From JBJKPP01 sp046706145 (GTDB lineage Bacteria; Bacteroidota; Ignavibacteria; Ignavibacteriales; Ignavibacteriaceae), in assembly GCA_046706145.1 (NCBI GenBank), contig JBJKPP010000113.1, positions 1 through 9,591 on the forward strand: a DNA stretch of 9,591 nt. Reading direction: 5' to 3'. Of the stretch, positions 1-7,217 are shown piece by piece; within the stretch, counting starts at the first letter, position 1; every line of letters starts with the position of its first letter. The notes beneath the pieces are model-generated. The model saw only the letters and a list, made by a program, of their open reading frames with translations, ran no database searches and had not been told where the DNA came from. The position numbers and the translations under genes were made by a program.

Positions 1-547
1 TACCAGCATTTTGCAAAGGAAGAACTAGGTCGGGAGACAAGTACAACATAAGGCTGGTTTCCATTTCATCGGCGTGGTCACCAATATTTTCGAAATATTC
101 TTTTCTATCTAACGATTTAAACCAATCGCAACTGGATAAAAACATCTTAGGAAATTTTAACCCTAATTCTCTGAGTATTTGTTTAAAGTTATTCCCACCG
201 TGGCTATTTAGGATTAGCAGTTTATAAATCTGCTGATTATTTAATACCTCAATTATATCAGTTAGAATAGCTGACTGAGTACTTGGATTAAGATTTAAAT
301 CCAGTTTTATGTCGGATTGGCCTGTGTTAACGCCAAAGGGGACCGCAGGCAAAACAATTACTTTCGTCCCCCTTTTCCAAGCAATTCTTGCTCCTTCTGC
401 CGAAATTCGTTCGGATTCTATTACATCAGTAGTATAAGGAAGATGATAATTATGGGCTTCTGTTGCTCCCCAGGGCAAAACTGCCAGCTCCACGGACTTA
501 TCTTTAATTGCTTTCCAATTTGATTCAGCTAAAATGTAAGGTCGCAT
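1..547 (-). CDS. Creatininase-family amidohydrolase, N-terminal part (runs off left edge)
   Basis: Partial gene: 182 complete codons are visible from the ATG at 547, and family members are usually about 240-260 residues, so the C-terminal quarter or so is missing. Creatininase-family proteins are metal-dependent hydrolases of cyclic or linear amide bonds, including creatinine amidohydrolase, formamide hydrolases and the mycofactocin peptidase MftE. Seen: LPWGATEAHNYHLP at residues 24-37 and D41, matching the E-x-H...D metal-binding block (E30, H32, D41); NSHGGNN at 114-120, matching the NGHGGN block (H116); and DHADEMETS at 157-165, matching HAGE-x-ETS (E161 probable second ligand). The stretch PFGVNTGQ...LNPST (70-90) differs from the common G-x-S-x-x-H...FPGT form; from memory it resembles a subgroup frequent in Bacteroidota. 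The start has no Shine-Dalgarno sequence but an A-rich leader. The substrate cannot be named. It lies 135 bases downstream of nnr in the same direction and may have its own promoter. Confidence 0.88.
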   Translation of the reverse strand, partial: MRPYILAESNWKAIKDKSVELAVLPWGATEAHNYHLPYTTDVIESERISAEGARIAWKRGTKVIVLPAVPFGVNTGQSDIKLDLNLNPSTQSAILTDIIEVLNNQQIYKLLILNSHGGNNFKQILRELGLKFPKMFLSSCDWFKSLDRKEYFENIGDHADEMETSLMLYLSPDLVLPLQNAG

Positions 548-576
548 GGTTAACTTTTTTGAATTTTTGTTTTAAC

Positions 577-604
577 TTTATCACCACATCAAGTTTATAA
601 ACAA
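577..604 (-). promoter_or_regulatory. Weak sigma-70-like promoter candidate for the creatininase-family gene
   Basis: On the minus strand TTGTTT (604-599) is followed after 16 bases by GATAAA (582-577), about 30 bases before the ATG at 547. The gap of 135 bases (548-682) to the preceding gene leaves room for a promoter. Both hexamers are imperfect and the region is very AT-rich, so chance matches are expected. If the host belongs to Bacteroidota, the true promoter may have the different -33/-7 form instead, of which I saw no convincing copy here. Confidence 0.2.
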
Positions 605-682
605 TTAGGGGTAGTTATAATTAATAAAAAAGAGTAACGATTAAGGTATGTACAGAATATGTTTTTGTACTTCTCAATAAAA

Positions 683-2251
683 TCAAACAAATGAATCTTG
701 CAAAAACCTTATTGTGAATGGTAAGTTTTGCAAAATATCTTCTGCAGTGTAACCAAACTCTGTAAAATCTTCTTCAAGAAGATCTGCAGAAAGACTATGC
801 AAATAAACTCCAGATATAACTGATCCTTCAATATTATTTGTTTGAGCCAGAAATCCTGAAATTACACCTGTTAAAACATCACCGGTTCCAAACTTTGCCA
901 TACCGTTATTTCCTGTTGTATTGATAAACACTTCTCCAACTGGATTAAAAATAATTGTAGGGGCACCCTTTAATACTAAATATGTTTCAGTGCTTTGAGC
1001 AAAGTCTCTGCCATATTGTAAAATATCACCTTTTATTTTATTAATATCCGTACTAATAAGATTAGCAAATTCACCTAAATGTGGCGTTAACACAAAATTT
1101 TCCAGATTAATTTTCTTATAATTCTTGCTACTCAATGCAAAAACAGCATCGGCATCAATGACAATCCTATCACATTTTCTCTCGTCAAGTATTTTAAGTA
1201 TTGCACGTTGTGTTTCTTTTTCTCGTCCAAGTCCCGGCCCAATTGCCACAGCATCTGCCCATTTAATCCGATTATTAATTTCATCTAAATTCTCTAGCGA
1301 TAAATATTCTTTAGAGTTATCTTCATAAGATTCAAGTATAACTTCATCAAGCTTTACTTGCACCAGGTTTCTAGCAGATTCCGGGAAAAGAAGAATTGAA
1401 GCTCCGGCTCCAATTCTTAAAGCAGCTTTTGAAGTGAAACAAGCTGCTCCAGGTAATTTTCCTGAGCCTGCAATTGTCAATACTTTACCGGCAGAGTACT
1501 TATGAATAGACCTCCCTTTTAGCGGTAATCCTTTCAGCACATCCTCGGGCTCAATTAAATATTCAGTAACGGGATAACGGTCAAAAAATCTTTCATCAAT
1601 ACCAATATTGCCTTTTTCTATTTCTCCCGCATGTGCATAAGCGTCAAGAAAAAACAATCCTTTTTTAAGTTCACTCAAGGTTATAGTAAGATTAGCAAAA
1701 AACATGTCTGAGGCTGTCCCTTTATCTGAGTCAAGACCAGTTGGAATATCAATTGCTACTTTATATCCATCAATCTTATTTACTTTTTTTACAATAGATT
1801 TATAAGGCTCTCTCAATTCTCCTTTCATTCCACTGCCAAGCAAAGCATCAAAAATCACAGTGCAATCATTTAATAAGTTTAAATCTCTTAAACTCTTAAA
1901 TTTCTTTATCGTTATATTTTTATTTTCTTTAGTATAATTACTAAGAACCGAAAAGTTTTTTCTGCAGTCATCAGTCATTTCGTTCGAGTTACCGAGTGAA
2001 ATCACTTTTACGGAAAATCCGTGATTAGCAAAATGTCTTGCAGCTGCAAAGCCATCCCCCCCATTATTTCCCTTGCCGCACAAAAAACCGATTGGCCCTA
2101 AAGGTATCTCTAATTCGGAAAGTTTTTCAGAAGCTATGTCATAAATTGACCGTGAGGCATTTTCCATCAAAGCAATACTAGGTATCCCCAGCTTGTTTAT
2201 AGCGTATTCATCTAAATCTCGTATCTGCTTTGTGGAAAATAATGGAATCAT
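683..2251 (-). CDS. nnr: Bifunctional NAD(P)H-hydrate epimerase / ADP-dependent NAD(P)HX dehydratase
   Basis: Repairs NAD(P)HX, the hydrated damage form of NADH and NADPH: the N-terminal epimerase (YjeF_N fold) interconverts R and S forms, and the C-terminal ribokinase-like domain (YjeF_C/CARKD) dehydrates the S form using ADP. It is cytosolic. The 522 residues match a full-length fused enzyme. Epimerase domain, about 1-225: GKGNNGGDGFAAARHF at 59-74, FDALLGSGMKGE at 134-145 and AIDIPTGLDSDKG at 166-178. Dehydratase domain, about 245-520: GKVLTIAGSGKLPGAA at 255-270, ALRIGAGAS at 277-285, AIGPGLG at 336-342, VIDADA at 364-369, LTPHLGEFANL at 388-398 and the phosphate-binding loop GTGDVLTG at 455-462 with D458. 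No catalytic block is missing. The ATG at 2251 precedes the conserved FSTKQIRDLDEYAI opening; there is no Shine-Dalgarno sequence, and a T-rich tract ends six bases before it. It is co-directional with nuoN but separated by 196 bases, so it is probably regulated separately. Confidence 0.96.
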   Translation of the reverse strand: MIPLFSTKQIRDLDEYAINKLGIPSIALMENASRSIYDIASEKLSELEIPLGPIGFLCGKGNNGGDGFAAARHFANHGFSVKVISLGNSNEMTDDCRKNFSVLSNYTKENKNITIKKFKSLRDLNLLNDCTVIFDALLGSGMKGELREPYKSIVKKVNKIDGYKVAIDIPTGLDSDKGTASDMFFANLTITLSELKKGLFFLDAYAHAGEIEKGNIGIDERFFDRYPVTEYLIEPEDVLKGLPLKGRSIHKYSAGKVLTIAGSGKLPGAACFTSKAALRIGAGASILLFPESARNLVQVKLDEVILESYEDNSKEYLSLENLDEINNRIKWADAVAIGPGLGREKETQRAILKILDERKCDRIVIDADAVFALSSKNYKKINLENFVLTPHLGEFANLISTDINKIKGDILQYGRDFAQSTETYLVLKGAPTIIFNPVGEVFINTTGNNGMAKFGTGDVLTGVISGFLAQTNNIEGSVISGVYLHSLSADLLEEDFTEFGYTAEDILQNLPFTIRFLQDSFV

Positions 2252-2257
2252 TAGTGT

Positions 2258-2296
2258 AAATTAAAAAGATTTCAGAAATGTTAAAACACTCTGAAA
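2258..2296 (-). terminator. AT-rich hairpin plus T-rich tract: possible terminator/attenuator before nnr
   Basis: On the minus strand a perfect 7-base inverted repeat, TTTCAGA (2296-2290) with TCTGAAA (2276-2270), encloses an inner TGT/ACA pairing (2288-2286 with 2281-2279) and is followed at once by TCTTTTTAATTT (2269-2258). This has the layout of an intrinsic terminator, but the stem holds few G-C pairs and would be weak. It ends six bases before the nnr ATG, which leaves no room for an nnr promoter downstream. If it acts at all, it either attenuates nnr or trims read-through from the nuo operon. Confidence 0.35.
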
Positions 2297-2305
2297 ATAT
2301 TAACT

Positions 2306-2328
2306 AATTTTTCAAACCCCTGAAAATT
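2306..2328 (-). other. Second hairpin in the nnr leader (loop GGGGTT)
   Basis: On the minus strand AATTTTCA (2328-2321) pairs with TGAAAAATT (2314-2306) around a GGGGTT loop, with one bulged A. Its arms carry the same TTTTCA/TGAAAA words as the hairpin at 2270-2296, so its second arm could pair instead with the first arm of that hairpin (2314-2309 with 2297-2292). No protein or ligand can be assigned to it. Confidence 0.3.
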
Positions 2329-2356
2329 GAAGTAATTGTGGATTAAGTTTCTTATA

Positions 2357-2387
2357 ATCATATTAAAACGCTTTCTTGCACACACAA
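2357..2387 (-). promoter_or_regulatory. Weak promoter candidate for nnr
   Basis: On the minus strand TTGTGT (2387-2382) is followed after 19 bases by TATGAT (2362-2357). The spacing is long and the -35 match is poor. A start about seven bases downstream would give a leader of roughly 100 bases containing both hairpins at 2270-2328. The 196-base gap after nuoN makes a separate nnr promoter reasonable, but this particular site is only a guess from consensus resemblance. Confidence 0.2.
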
Positions 2388-2447
2388 ATAACAACGTTTT
2401 CGGAAGATTCCTCACATCATTAAAACATGTTCAGCATAAAGCTTATT

Positions 2448-3875
2448 CTAAAAGAACGAAGTAATCAAGCTTATAAAAGAGCCTGGCGCTATTCCAAGAA
2501 CAATGAATAGTACAATTGAGACAACAACTGCAACCATTCCTGTACCGCTAAAAGAGAATTTGAATTCTTTCAACGGGTCTTTGAAGTACATTAACACGAC
2601 TACCCTCAGGTAGAAGAATAATGCAATAACGCTTGAGAATACACCAACAATTGCCAGCCAGGTTAAATGTGCTTGTATGGCAGCAATAAAAATGTAGTAT
2701 TTTCCAAAGAAACCGGCAAAAGGCGGAATACCAGCTAAAGAAAACATACACAACGCAAGTAAGCCAGCAAGAACCGGTTTCTTACTTGCTAGTCCAGCAT
2801 ACGTATCGAAGTCGAGTTGACCATCATTTTCACTTTCAATCAAGGAAACAATCCCAAATGCAGCAACGTTCATAAATGTATAAGCGGTGAGATAAAATAT
2901 AATTCCTGCGAGTCCTAATGCATTTCCTGCGGCAAAACCTATTATCATATACCCGGCGTGCGCAATAGAGGAATAAGCAAGCATTCGTTTCATGTTACTT
3001 TGTGAGATGGCAACAATGCTTCCGAAAAGCATAGAGAAAACTGCAATTACTGCTAGATAAGGTTCAAAAATATTTCCGATTGAGTTAATAAATAATGCAC
3101 CAAGTGCAGCAATGATTGCACTAAAAGCAGCAGCCTTTCCAGCAGTGGCAAAGAGTCCGGCCACCGTCGTTGGTGAACCTTCATAAACATCCGGCACCCA
3201 CATATGGAATGGGAAAGCCGCTATCTTGAATGAAAATCCTATTAGGAAAATTACCGCACCGGTAATAAACAAAATATTCTTGGAAAGTGAGTGAAAATTT
3301 GAAGCTATATTGCTTATCGATGTTGTACCTGACGTACCATATATCAAAGCAATTCCATAAACGATAAAACCGGTTGCAAATGCACCAAGTAGAAAATATT
3401 TTAGTGATGCTTCAACGCCTTTGATATTTTTCCTGTTAATTCCGGCAAGTACATAAAAACAAATAGACATCAACTCCAATCCGAGAAAAATCATAAATAA
3501 ATTCTTTGCACCGGCCATAAACATCATACCTAAAACTGCAGATTGGAGAAGCAAATAATATTCTCCATAATAAATGCCGTATTTCTTTATATAATCAATC
3601 GAAAGCAAGGTCAGCAGTGCGGCACCAATACAAAAGATAAAATAAAAAATACTGACAGTACCGCCAGTCGCCAGCATCCCTTGAAGAACTACCGAAACTG
3701 AGCTTACGTCAAATATGGCATACAATCCGGCAGCCAAAAAAATTAATAGTGAAAACCAGGGAAGAATTGTTTCACTTTTTTTGTTATACATCTCAATAAT
3801 GAGAGAAATTACTATCCCACTCGCTACAATAATTAGCGGAATTACATCTAAAAATTCTTGTGTATTGTTAAACAT
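2448..3875 (-). CDS. nuoN: NADH-quinone oxidoreductase subunit N (complex I membrane arm)
   Basis: One of the three antiporter-like proton-channel subunits of complex I, in the inner membrane next to NuoK and NuoM. At 475 residues it is close to the E. coli length (485) and hydrophobic throughout, as expected of 14 membrane helices. Key residues, assigned by position against E. coli: E134 in LGLELMS (E133), K217 in GFSFKIAAFPFHMWVPDVYEG (K217), K247 in ATAGKAAA (K247) and K392 in GFFGKYYIF (K395). NMKRMLAYSSIAHAGYM at 294-310 is the usual loop before the second inverted repeat. The ATG follows the stop of the 121-residue gene by two bases and has no visible Shine-Dalgarno sequence, so translation is probably coupled. 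It is the last complex I gene here; normally it follows nuoM directly, but here two extra genes lie between them. No convincing terminator directly follows its stop. Confidence 0.97.
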   Translation of the reverse strand: MFNNTQEFLDVIPLIIVASGIVISLIIEMYNKKSETILPWFSLLIFLAAGLYAIFDVSSVSVVLQGMLATGGTVSIFYFIFCIGAALLTLLSIDYIKKYGIYYGEYYLLLQSAVLGMMFMAGAKNLFMIFLGLELMSICFYVLAGINRKNIKGVEASLKYFLLGAFATGFIVYGIALIYGTSGTTSISNIASNFHSLSKNILFITGAVIFLIGFSFKIAAFPFHMWVPDVYEGSPTTVAGLFATAGKAAAFSAIIAALGALFINSIGNIFEPYLAVIAVFSMLFGSIVAISQSNMKRMLAYSSIAHAGYMIIGFAAGNALGLAGIIFYLTAYTFMNVAAFGIVSLIESENDGQLDFDTYAGLASKKPVLAGLLALCMFSLAGIPPFAGFFGKYYIFIAAIQAHLTWLAIVGVFSSVIALFFYLRVVVLMYFKDPLKEFKFSFSGTGMVAVVVSIVLFIVLGIAPGSFISLITSFF

Positions 3876-3877
3876 GA

Positions 3878-4243
3878 TTAATCTACGAATAAGATGTCTT
3901 CGTCAACCTTTTCTATTTTTAAATAATGTTTATCTTCCAAATATAATGCTAATTTGATATGATTATCAAAATTAAAAACATTTCTATCTTTCTCCACAAC
4001 AATCAATTTTATAGCATCAAATTTTTTAACTACACTCTTTAAATCAGCATAATCATAAAAATATACATCAGTGAAACTTTCATCTTCTTTTAAATAAATC
4101 CCCCTAGAACCAGGAGAAAAATCTGTAATAATATCTGTATTTACAATTACTTTTAAGAAATGTGCCTTAAATGGTAAAATTAATCTGTTCCTGTAATGAA
4201 GGCCGTGAAGTTTTTGTTTTAGGGCATTGCTAACAGAAATCAT
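3878..4243 (-). CDS. Unrecognised 121-residue soluble protein inside the nuo operon
   Basis: I do not recognise this protein. It has no signal peptide or membrane segment, no cysteine or tryptophan, and many charged residues. It reads as alternating beta-strand-like stretches (LILPFKAHFLKVIV at 21-34, DVYFYDY at 59-65, KLIVVEK at 79-85, KLALYLED at 97-104, DILFVD at 116-121) with one likely helix (DLKSVVKKF at 67-75), so probably a small cytosolic alpha/beta protein. That it is a real gene is supported by its start: AGGAGG lies four bases before the ATG and overlaps the upstream stop codon. Its stop lies two bases before nuoN. GC over 3901-4200 is about 24 percent by hand count, against about 43 percent for a nuoN sample and 37 percent for the carrier gene, so it may be newly acquired or under weak constraint. 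An accessory or regulatory role for the carrier or complex I is possible from position only. Confidence 0.75.
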   Translation of the reverse strand: MISVSNALKQKLHGLHYRNRLILPFKAHFLKVIVNTDIITDFSPGSRGIYLKEDESFTDVYFYDYADLKSVVKKFDAIKLIVVEKDRNVFNFDNHIKLALYLEDKHYLKIEKVDEDILFVD

Positions 4244-4245
4244 AT

Positions 4246-4253
4246 CCCCTCCT
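4246..4253 (-). promoter_or_regulatory. Strong Shine-Dalgarno site for the 121-residue gene, overlapping a stop codon
   Basis: Minus-strand AGGAGGGG (4253-4246) sits just before the ATG at 4243. Its first bases are also the end of the TAG stop (4254-4252) of the carrier gene. This fixes the start of the 121-residue gene and suggests coupled translation: ribosomes finishing the carrier would end on the binding site of the next gene. It is by far the best ribosome-binding site in the window. Confidence 0.75.
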
Positions 4254-5679
4254 ATCTAAAAAATATTAACCATATTACTGCAAATATAGGTATTAAAACT
4301 GGAATAGAATACTTAATTATATAGCTGAAAAAGCTAGGCATTTCTATTCCAGCTCTTTCACTTATTGATTTAACCATGAAATTCGGTCCATTACCGATAT
4401 AAGTCATTGCTCCGAAAAATACAGCAGCGACAGAAATAGCTCTAAGGTAAACGTTGTCCAAGCTAACGAACTGAAGCACATGCATTTTATTTGTTACATC
4501 CAGGGAATATTTACCCATCGCTGCACTCAGGAAATTCATGTAAGTAGGAGTGTTATCCAACACTGACGAAAGTGCACCAGTTGACCAATAGAAAACACCC
4601 TGGCTTAATTCTTTGCCTAAAATATTAGCTTCGTGAGCAATTAACTGCAAAGCAGGAATCATTGTTGCAAAGATTCCCACAAATAAGTACGCTACTTCTT
4701 TAATAGGTTCAAAATCGAATTCATTGGCTTTTAAGGCTTCTTGATCTGCATTCTTGAAAGAAAGGTAAACAACCGAAAACATAATTATCTCCCTGAACCC
4801 AAATGGTAATGGACTGAGGCTGGGAATCCAGGGTATAACAGCAGGGTCAATAAACACTGCAATTATAACGATAGCTAAATAAATTAAATTCTTTAATCCT
4901 TTAAATTCAATTTTCCCTGTCAGTTCGCTTGTATCTACTTCCTTTTTATTGAATTTCTCGAAGAAATAAAAAACTATTAGGAGCAAGATTAACGCAGGGA
5001 TCCAAATATACCATACATTATCAATTACCCAAAAAAAAGGCACGCCAGCTAAAAAGCCTAGGAAAAGTGGCGGGTCGCCAATTGGTGTTAGTGCACCACC
5101 AACATTACTCACAACAAAAATGAAAAATATTATATGATATGGAGACAGACGTTCTCTGTTCATCTTAATGTATGGCCTTATAAGAAGCATCGAAGCACCG
5201 GTTGTTCCAATGATATTTGAAAACACAGCAGCTATTAACAAAAATATAATATTAAAAAGAGGCGTAGCTTCCCTGTCAACTCTAATTAAAATCCCACCGG
5301 AGGCAACAAACAATGAACTAAGAAGTGCAATGAACGAAATGTATTCAGCAAATGTGTGAAGAACTGTATGAGAATCTTGAAGGACTGCCAAATAATATAT
5401 AACCACAACTAAACCTAGAAAAACCGCGACTTTCGGATAATGCTTCTCCCAAAAATGTTTATAAAATAAAGGACCAGTAGCAATCATTATGAGCAAAATT
5501 ATAAAGGGGAGGATCATATATGTCGCGGGAAGACTGTGAGATACAGATTCTACGGCAGTTTTAGCCTGACTCAATGTATCTGCATTGGAATGCTGTAAAG
5601 AAAAAGGAAACGCACTCGCACTAAACAAAAAAAATACGGCGAGTGAGAAAAAACTCTTCTTTCTAAACGAACCGGGCAT
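4252..5679 (-). CDS. Ion-transporter-superfamily carrier, probable Na+/H+ antiporter (CitMHS/NhaD-like)
   Basis: Inner-membrane secondary carrier of 475 residues. Relatives are annotated as sodium:proton antiporters or putative citrate transporters, and the substrate cannot be settled from sequence; Na+/H+ exchange is the favoured reading. Seen: an N-terminal signal peptide (RKK at 6-8, hydrophobic core about 9-20, possible cleavage after ASA at 21-23), a roughly 30-residue exported stretch, then membrane helices from about 53 on. Two pseudo-repeats carry the re-entrant motifs: SNIIGTTGASMLLIRP (154-169) with NVGGALTPIGDPPLFLGF (192-209) in the first half, and STGALSSVLDNTPTY (366-380) with TYIGNGPNFMVKSISE (426-441) in the second. 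A charged loop (about 241-262) lies between the halves. AAGG five bases before the ATG is a plausible ribosome-binding site. It begins ten bases after nuoM and ends eight before the 121-residue gene, so it is made with complex I, of which it is not a standard subunit. Confidence 0.87.
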   Translation of the reverse strand: MPGSFRKKSFFSLAVFFLFSASAFPFSLQHSNADTLSQAKTAVESVSHSLPATYMILPFIILLIMIATGPLFYKHFWEKHYPKVAVFLGLVVVIYYLAVLQDSHTVLHTFAEYISFIALLSSLFVASGGILIRVDREATPLFNIIFLLIAAVFSNIIGTTGASMLLIRPYIKMNRERLSPYHIIFFIFVVSNVGGALTPIGDPPLFLGFLAGVPFFWVIDNVWYIWIPALILLLIVFYFFEKFNKKEVDTSELTGKIEFKGLKNLIYLAIVIIAVFIDPAVIPWIPSLSPLPFGFREIIMFSVVYLSFKNADQEALKANEFDFEPIKEVAYLFVGIFATMIPALQLIAHEANILGKELSQGVFYWSTGALSSVLDNTPTYMNFLSAAMGKYSLDVTNKMHVLQFVSLDNVYLRAISVAAVFFGAMTYIGNGPNFMVKSISERAGIEMPSFFSYIIKYSIPVLIPIFAVIWLIFFR

Positions 5680-5689
5680 TAGTACCTTA

Positions 5690-7216
5690 TTATTTTAGTT
5701 CTGTTATCTGCTGAACAGAGGTGACTTGATGTACTATTTTTGCAGTGGACTGCTTTGTCATATTCAAGAAAGTACTTGGATAAATTCCAATCCAGAATAT
5801 GAAAAGTAAAATGGGAATTATTACGGCCAACTCTCTCTTTGTCAGATCCTTCAAATCGTTTAGCTTAGGATTCTTGACTTCTCCAAAAATAAATCTTTGA
5901 TACCACCATAATAAATATACAGCAGCTAAAATAACTCCTGAGGCAGCAAAGGCGGTGTACCACCAGCTATTAAGAATCGGAGATTTGAATGATCCGATTA
6001 GAATCAGAAATTCTCCGACAAATCCGTTAAGTCCTGGTAAACCTAACGAGGACAGGCATGTTATCATTAGTATTACAGAATATATTGGAACTATTTTAGC
6101 AATCCCGCCATATTCTGAAATTTCTCTTGTATGAGTTCTTTCATAAACAAACCCAACTAAAAGGAATAAAGCACCAGTTGAAAGGCCATGATTCACCATT
6201 TGAATCATAGCACCTTGAACGGCTTCCTGTGTCATTGCAAAAATTCCCAGAACAACAAAGCCCAAATGTGCAACAGAAGAATAAGCAACAAGCTTCTTCA
6301 TATCTTTCTGGACCATTGCAACAAGTGCACCGTAAATTATTCCAATTATAGCAAGAACTGAAATGTAAGGAGCAAAGGTGATGGCAGCTTGCGGGAATAA
6401 AGGGAGACAAAATCTTAAGAGGCCGTATGTTCCCATCTTAAGTAGAATTCCTGCAAGAATAACACTTCCTGCAGTTGGTGCTTGAACGTGTGCGTCCGGG
6501 AGCCAAGTGTGTAACGGGAACAAGGGAACCTTTATTGCAAAACTTAGAGCGAAAGCAAGGAACATAAATTCCTGGATAGTTGTTGGCACCTTGGGTCCGA
6601 CTTTATACAATTCAACAAGGTCTGTAGAAAAATGTCCTAAGATTCCTGATGCATAAACAGCAAGCCAAATTATGGCAACTAACATTAACAAACTGCCAAA
6701 AAAAGTGTATAAGAAGAATTTTATTGAAGCATAAACCCTGTTATCTCCGCCCCAAATTCCTATAATGAAATACATAGGGATCAACATCGCTTCCCAGAAA
6801 ATGTAAAAGAGGAAAAGGTCGAGGGAAACAAAAACACCCAGCATTCCTACTTCCAGCATAAGCATGAAAAACGTAAACTCTTTTACCTTCTTATCTATGC
6901 TTTTCCAGCTTGAGAGTAAAGTTAATGGAGTTAAGAAAGTTGTCAGCAAAATCAAGATTAATGAAATGCCGTCAATTCCAACTTTGTAACTTATGTGAAG
7001 ATTCTCTATCCAGCTAAATTGATGAATTAACTGAAATCCTGAATCGCTCGTATTAAATTCAGATAGGACAATTAGCGAGATTATAAATGTTATTACTGAA
7101 ACAATAATTCCAAAAATTCTAATGGCTTTTTCATTCTTCGAATTGAAGAATAAAACTATAAGTCCTCCCAGGAAAGGAACCAATAATAAAAACGACAAGA
7201 TGTAATTATTTTCCAT
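5690..7216 (-). CDS. nuoM: NADH-quinone oxidoreductase subunit M (complex I membrane arm)
   Basis: Antiporter-like proton-pumping subunit in the middle-distal part of the complex I membrane arm, between NuoN and NuoL. The 508 residues equal the usual length (E. coli 509) and are consistent with 14 membrane helices. Key residues, matched by position to E. coli: E142 in FWEAMLIPMYF (E144), K229 in FAIKVPLFPLHTWLPDAH (K234), K260 in GILLKMGTYG (K265) and E402 in GFVGEFLIL (E407). KDMKKLVAYSSVAHLGFV at 304-321 and the histidine in MVNHGLSTG (H343) are also standard. All proton-path residues are therefore present. It starts one base after the nuoL stop with only a weak purine-rich stretch upstream, which argues for translational coupling to nuoL. 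Ten bases after its stop the carrier gene begins, where nuoN would be expected. Confidence 0.98.
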   Translation of the reverse strand: MENNYILSFLLLVPFLGGLIVLFFNSKNEKAIRIFGIIVSVITFIISLIVLSEFNTSDSGFQLIHQFSWIENLHISYKVGIDGISLILILLTTFLTPLTLLSSWKSIDKKVKEFTFFMLMLEVGMLGVFVSLDLFLFYIFWEAMLIPMYFIIGIWGGDNRVYASIKFFLYTFFGSLLMLVAIIWLAVYASGILGHFSTDLVELYKVGPKVPTTIQEFMFLAFALSFAIKVPLFPLHTWLPDAHVQAPTAGSVILAGILLKMGTYGLLRFCLPLFPQAAITFAPYISVLAIIGIIYGALVAMVQKDMKKLVAYSSVAHLGFVVLGIFAMTQEAVQGAMIQMVNHGLSTGALFLLVGFVYERTHTREISEYGGIAKIVPIYSVILMITCLSSLGLPGLNGFVGEFLILIGSFKSPILNSWWYTAFAASGVILAAVYLLWWYQRFIFGEVKNPKLNDLKDLTKRELAVIIPILLFIFWIGIYPSTFLNMTKQSTAKIVHQVTSVQQITELK

Positions 7217-7217
7217 T

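Noticed and set aside
317..523. Plus-strand 68-codon open frame
   Set aside because: Antisense to the creatininase-family gene, whose metal-binding motifs cover this stretch. Other short plus-strand frames (1125-1328, 3715-3957, 5168-5359) are antisense shadows for the same reason.
650..670. Inverted repeat GTACA...TGTAC shortly after the nnr stop, as a terminator
   Set aside because: On the transcribed strand it has an A-C mismatch inside a short stem and no T tract follows. Too weak to call a terminator.
2365..2400. Inverted repeat AAAACG/CGTTTT after nuoN
   Set aside because: Only six base pairs with a 24-base loop and no T tract; expected by chance in AT-rich sequence.
6141..6410. Minus-strand 89-codon Cys-rich open frame
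   Set aside because: A frame shadow of nuoM, which carries conserved proton-channel residues across this region; no start signal or recognisable motif.
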